Shown here in pieces: positions 63,936-64,000 of a DNA stretch of 64,000 bases. How positions within the stretch are numbered: position 1 is the stretch's first letter; the number at the start of each line of letters is the position of its first letter. Origin of the DNA: Nocardioides sp. LHD-245 (lineage in GTDB: Bacteria; Actinomycetota; Actinomycetes; Propionibacteriales; Nocardioidaceae). Under the pieces are notes generated by a model that saw only the letters and a program-made list of their open reading frames with translations, ran no database searches and had not been told where the DNA came from. The position numbers were made by a program, and so were the translations under genes. Where the stretch lies: NCBI RefSeq assembly GCF_030929495.1, contig NZ_JAVFWN010000014.1, forward strand, positions 124,001 to 188,000. Reading direction: 5' to 3'.

Positions 63936-64000
63936 CGGGTGGTTCGGGGCGTCCGGAGCTGCTCCGGATGTCGCGGGCGCCGGACACACCGGAGGGACCC

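Overview
The window is high-GC actinobacterial chromosome, most likely from a Nocardioides-type organism (Nocardioidaceae). The evidence is an actinobacterial integration host factor, a PriA without helicase motifs, KstR/KstR2-type steroid operators, an SOS-controlled 13E12-type HNH gene, and many genes whose start codon follows a TANNNT -10 hexamer by only 6-8 nt (leaderless mRNAs). The species is not determined. Coding density is very high and no gene-free stretch exceeds 300 bases; the longest is the right end (63723-64000), which holds the PyrR leader and a repeat copy.

Layout. 1-11.4 kb is mixed accessory sequence: a truncated CNNM/CBS membrane protein, a hexapeptide acyltransferase, a CDP-glycerol transferase-like protein, a metalloprotease-like protein, an SDR with a PaaX-type regulator, a Fic protein with a palindromic operator, an AurF-like diiron oxygenase, a reductase, an XRE regulator, and a RES/Xre toxin-antitoxin pair with its own operator. 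A tRNA-Pro(GGG) lies at 11.6 kb. 11.7-34.6 kb is a steroid catabolic region. It carries the KstR2-type C/D-ring (HIP) genes: an SDR, echA20, ipdA-ipdB-ipdC, fadA6, ipdF, fadE30 and fadE31-32-33. It also carries the KstR-type A/B-ring genes hsaA-hsaD-hsaC-hsaB, kstD and an hsd4B-like hydratase. A 4-kb island (two small unknowns, a double GNAT, a membrane protein, an SOS-box DUF222-HNH gene, a VOC protein) splits ipdC from fadA6, and a secreted trypsin-like protease separates the two steroid blocks. KstR, KstR2, fadD3, kshA and hsaE-G are not in the window.

34.6-42.8 kb is again mixed: OsmC, rpe, an NTF2-like protein, a LigD-type polymerase domain, a NUDIX hydrolase, a COG3910-like ATPase, an ECF sigma factor with a membrane partner, an MFS/MerR pair and a luciferase-like flavoprotein. 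42.9-63.7 kb is a conserved housekeeping run read on the minus strand: pyrR-pyrB-pyrC-carA-carB-pyrD, then pyrF, mihF-gmk-rpoZ-coaBC-metK-priA-def-fmt-rsmB. It is interrupted between pyrD and pyrF by an M48 peptidase and an FMN alpha-hydroxyacid oxidase.

The least explained signal is a 62-bp element present three times (34573, 41730, 63874). Each copy starts with an identical 24-bp palindrome and carries a degenerate second copy of it exactly 41 bp later. No family known to me accounts for it.
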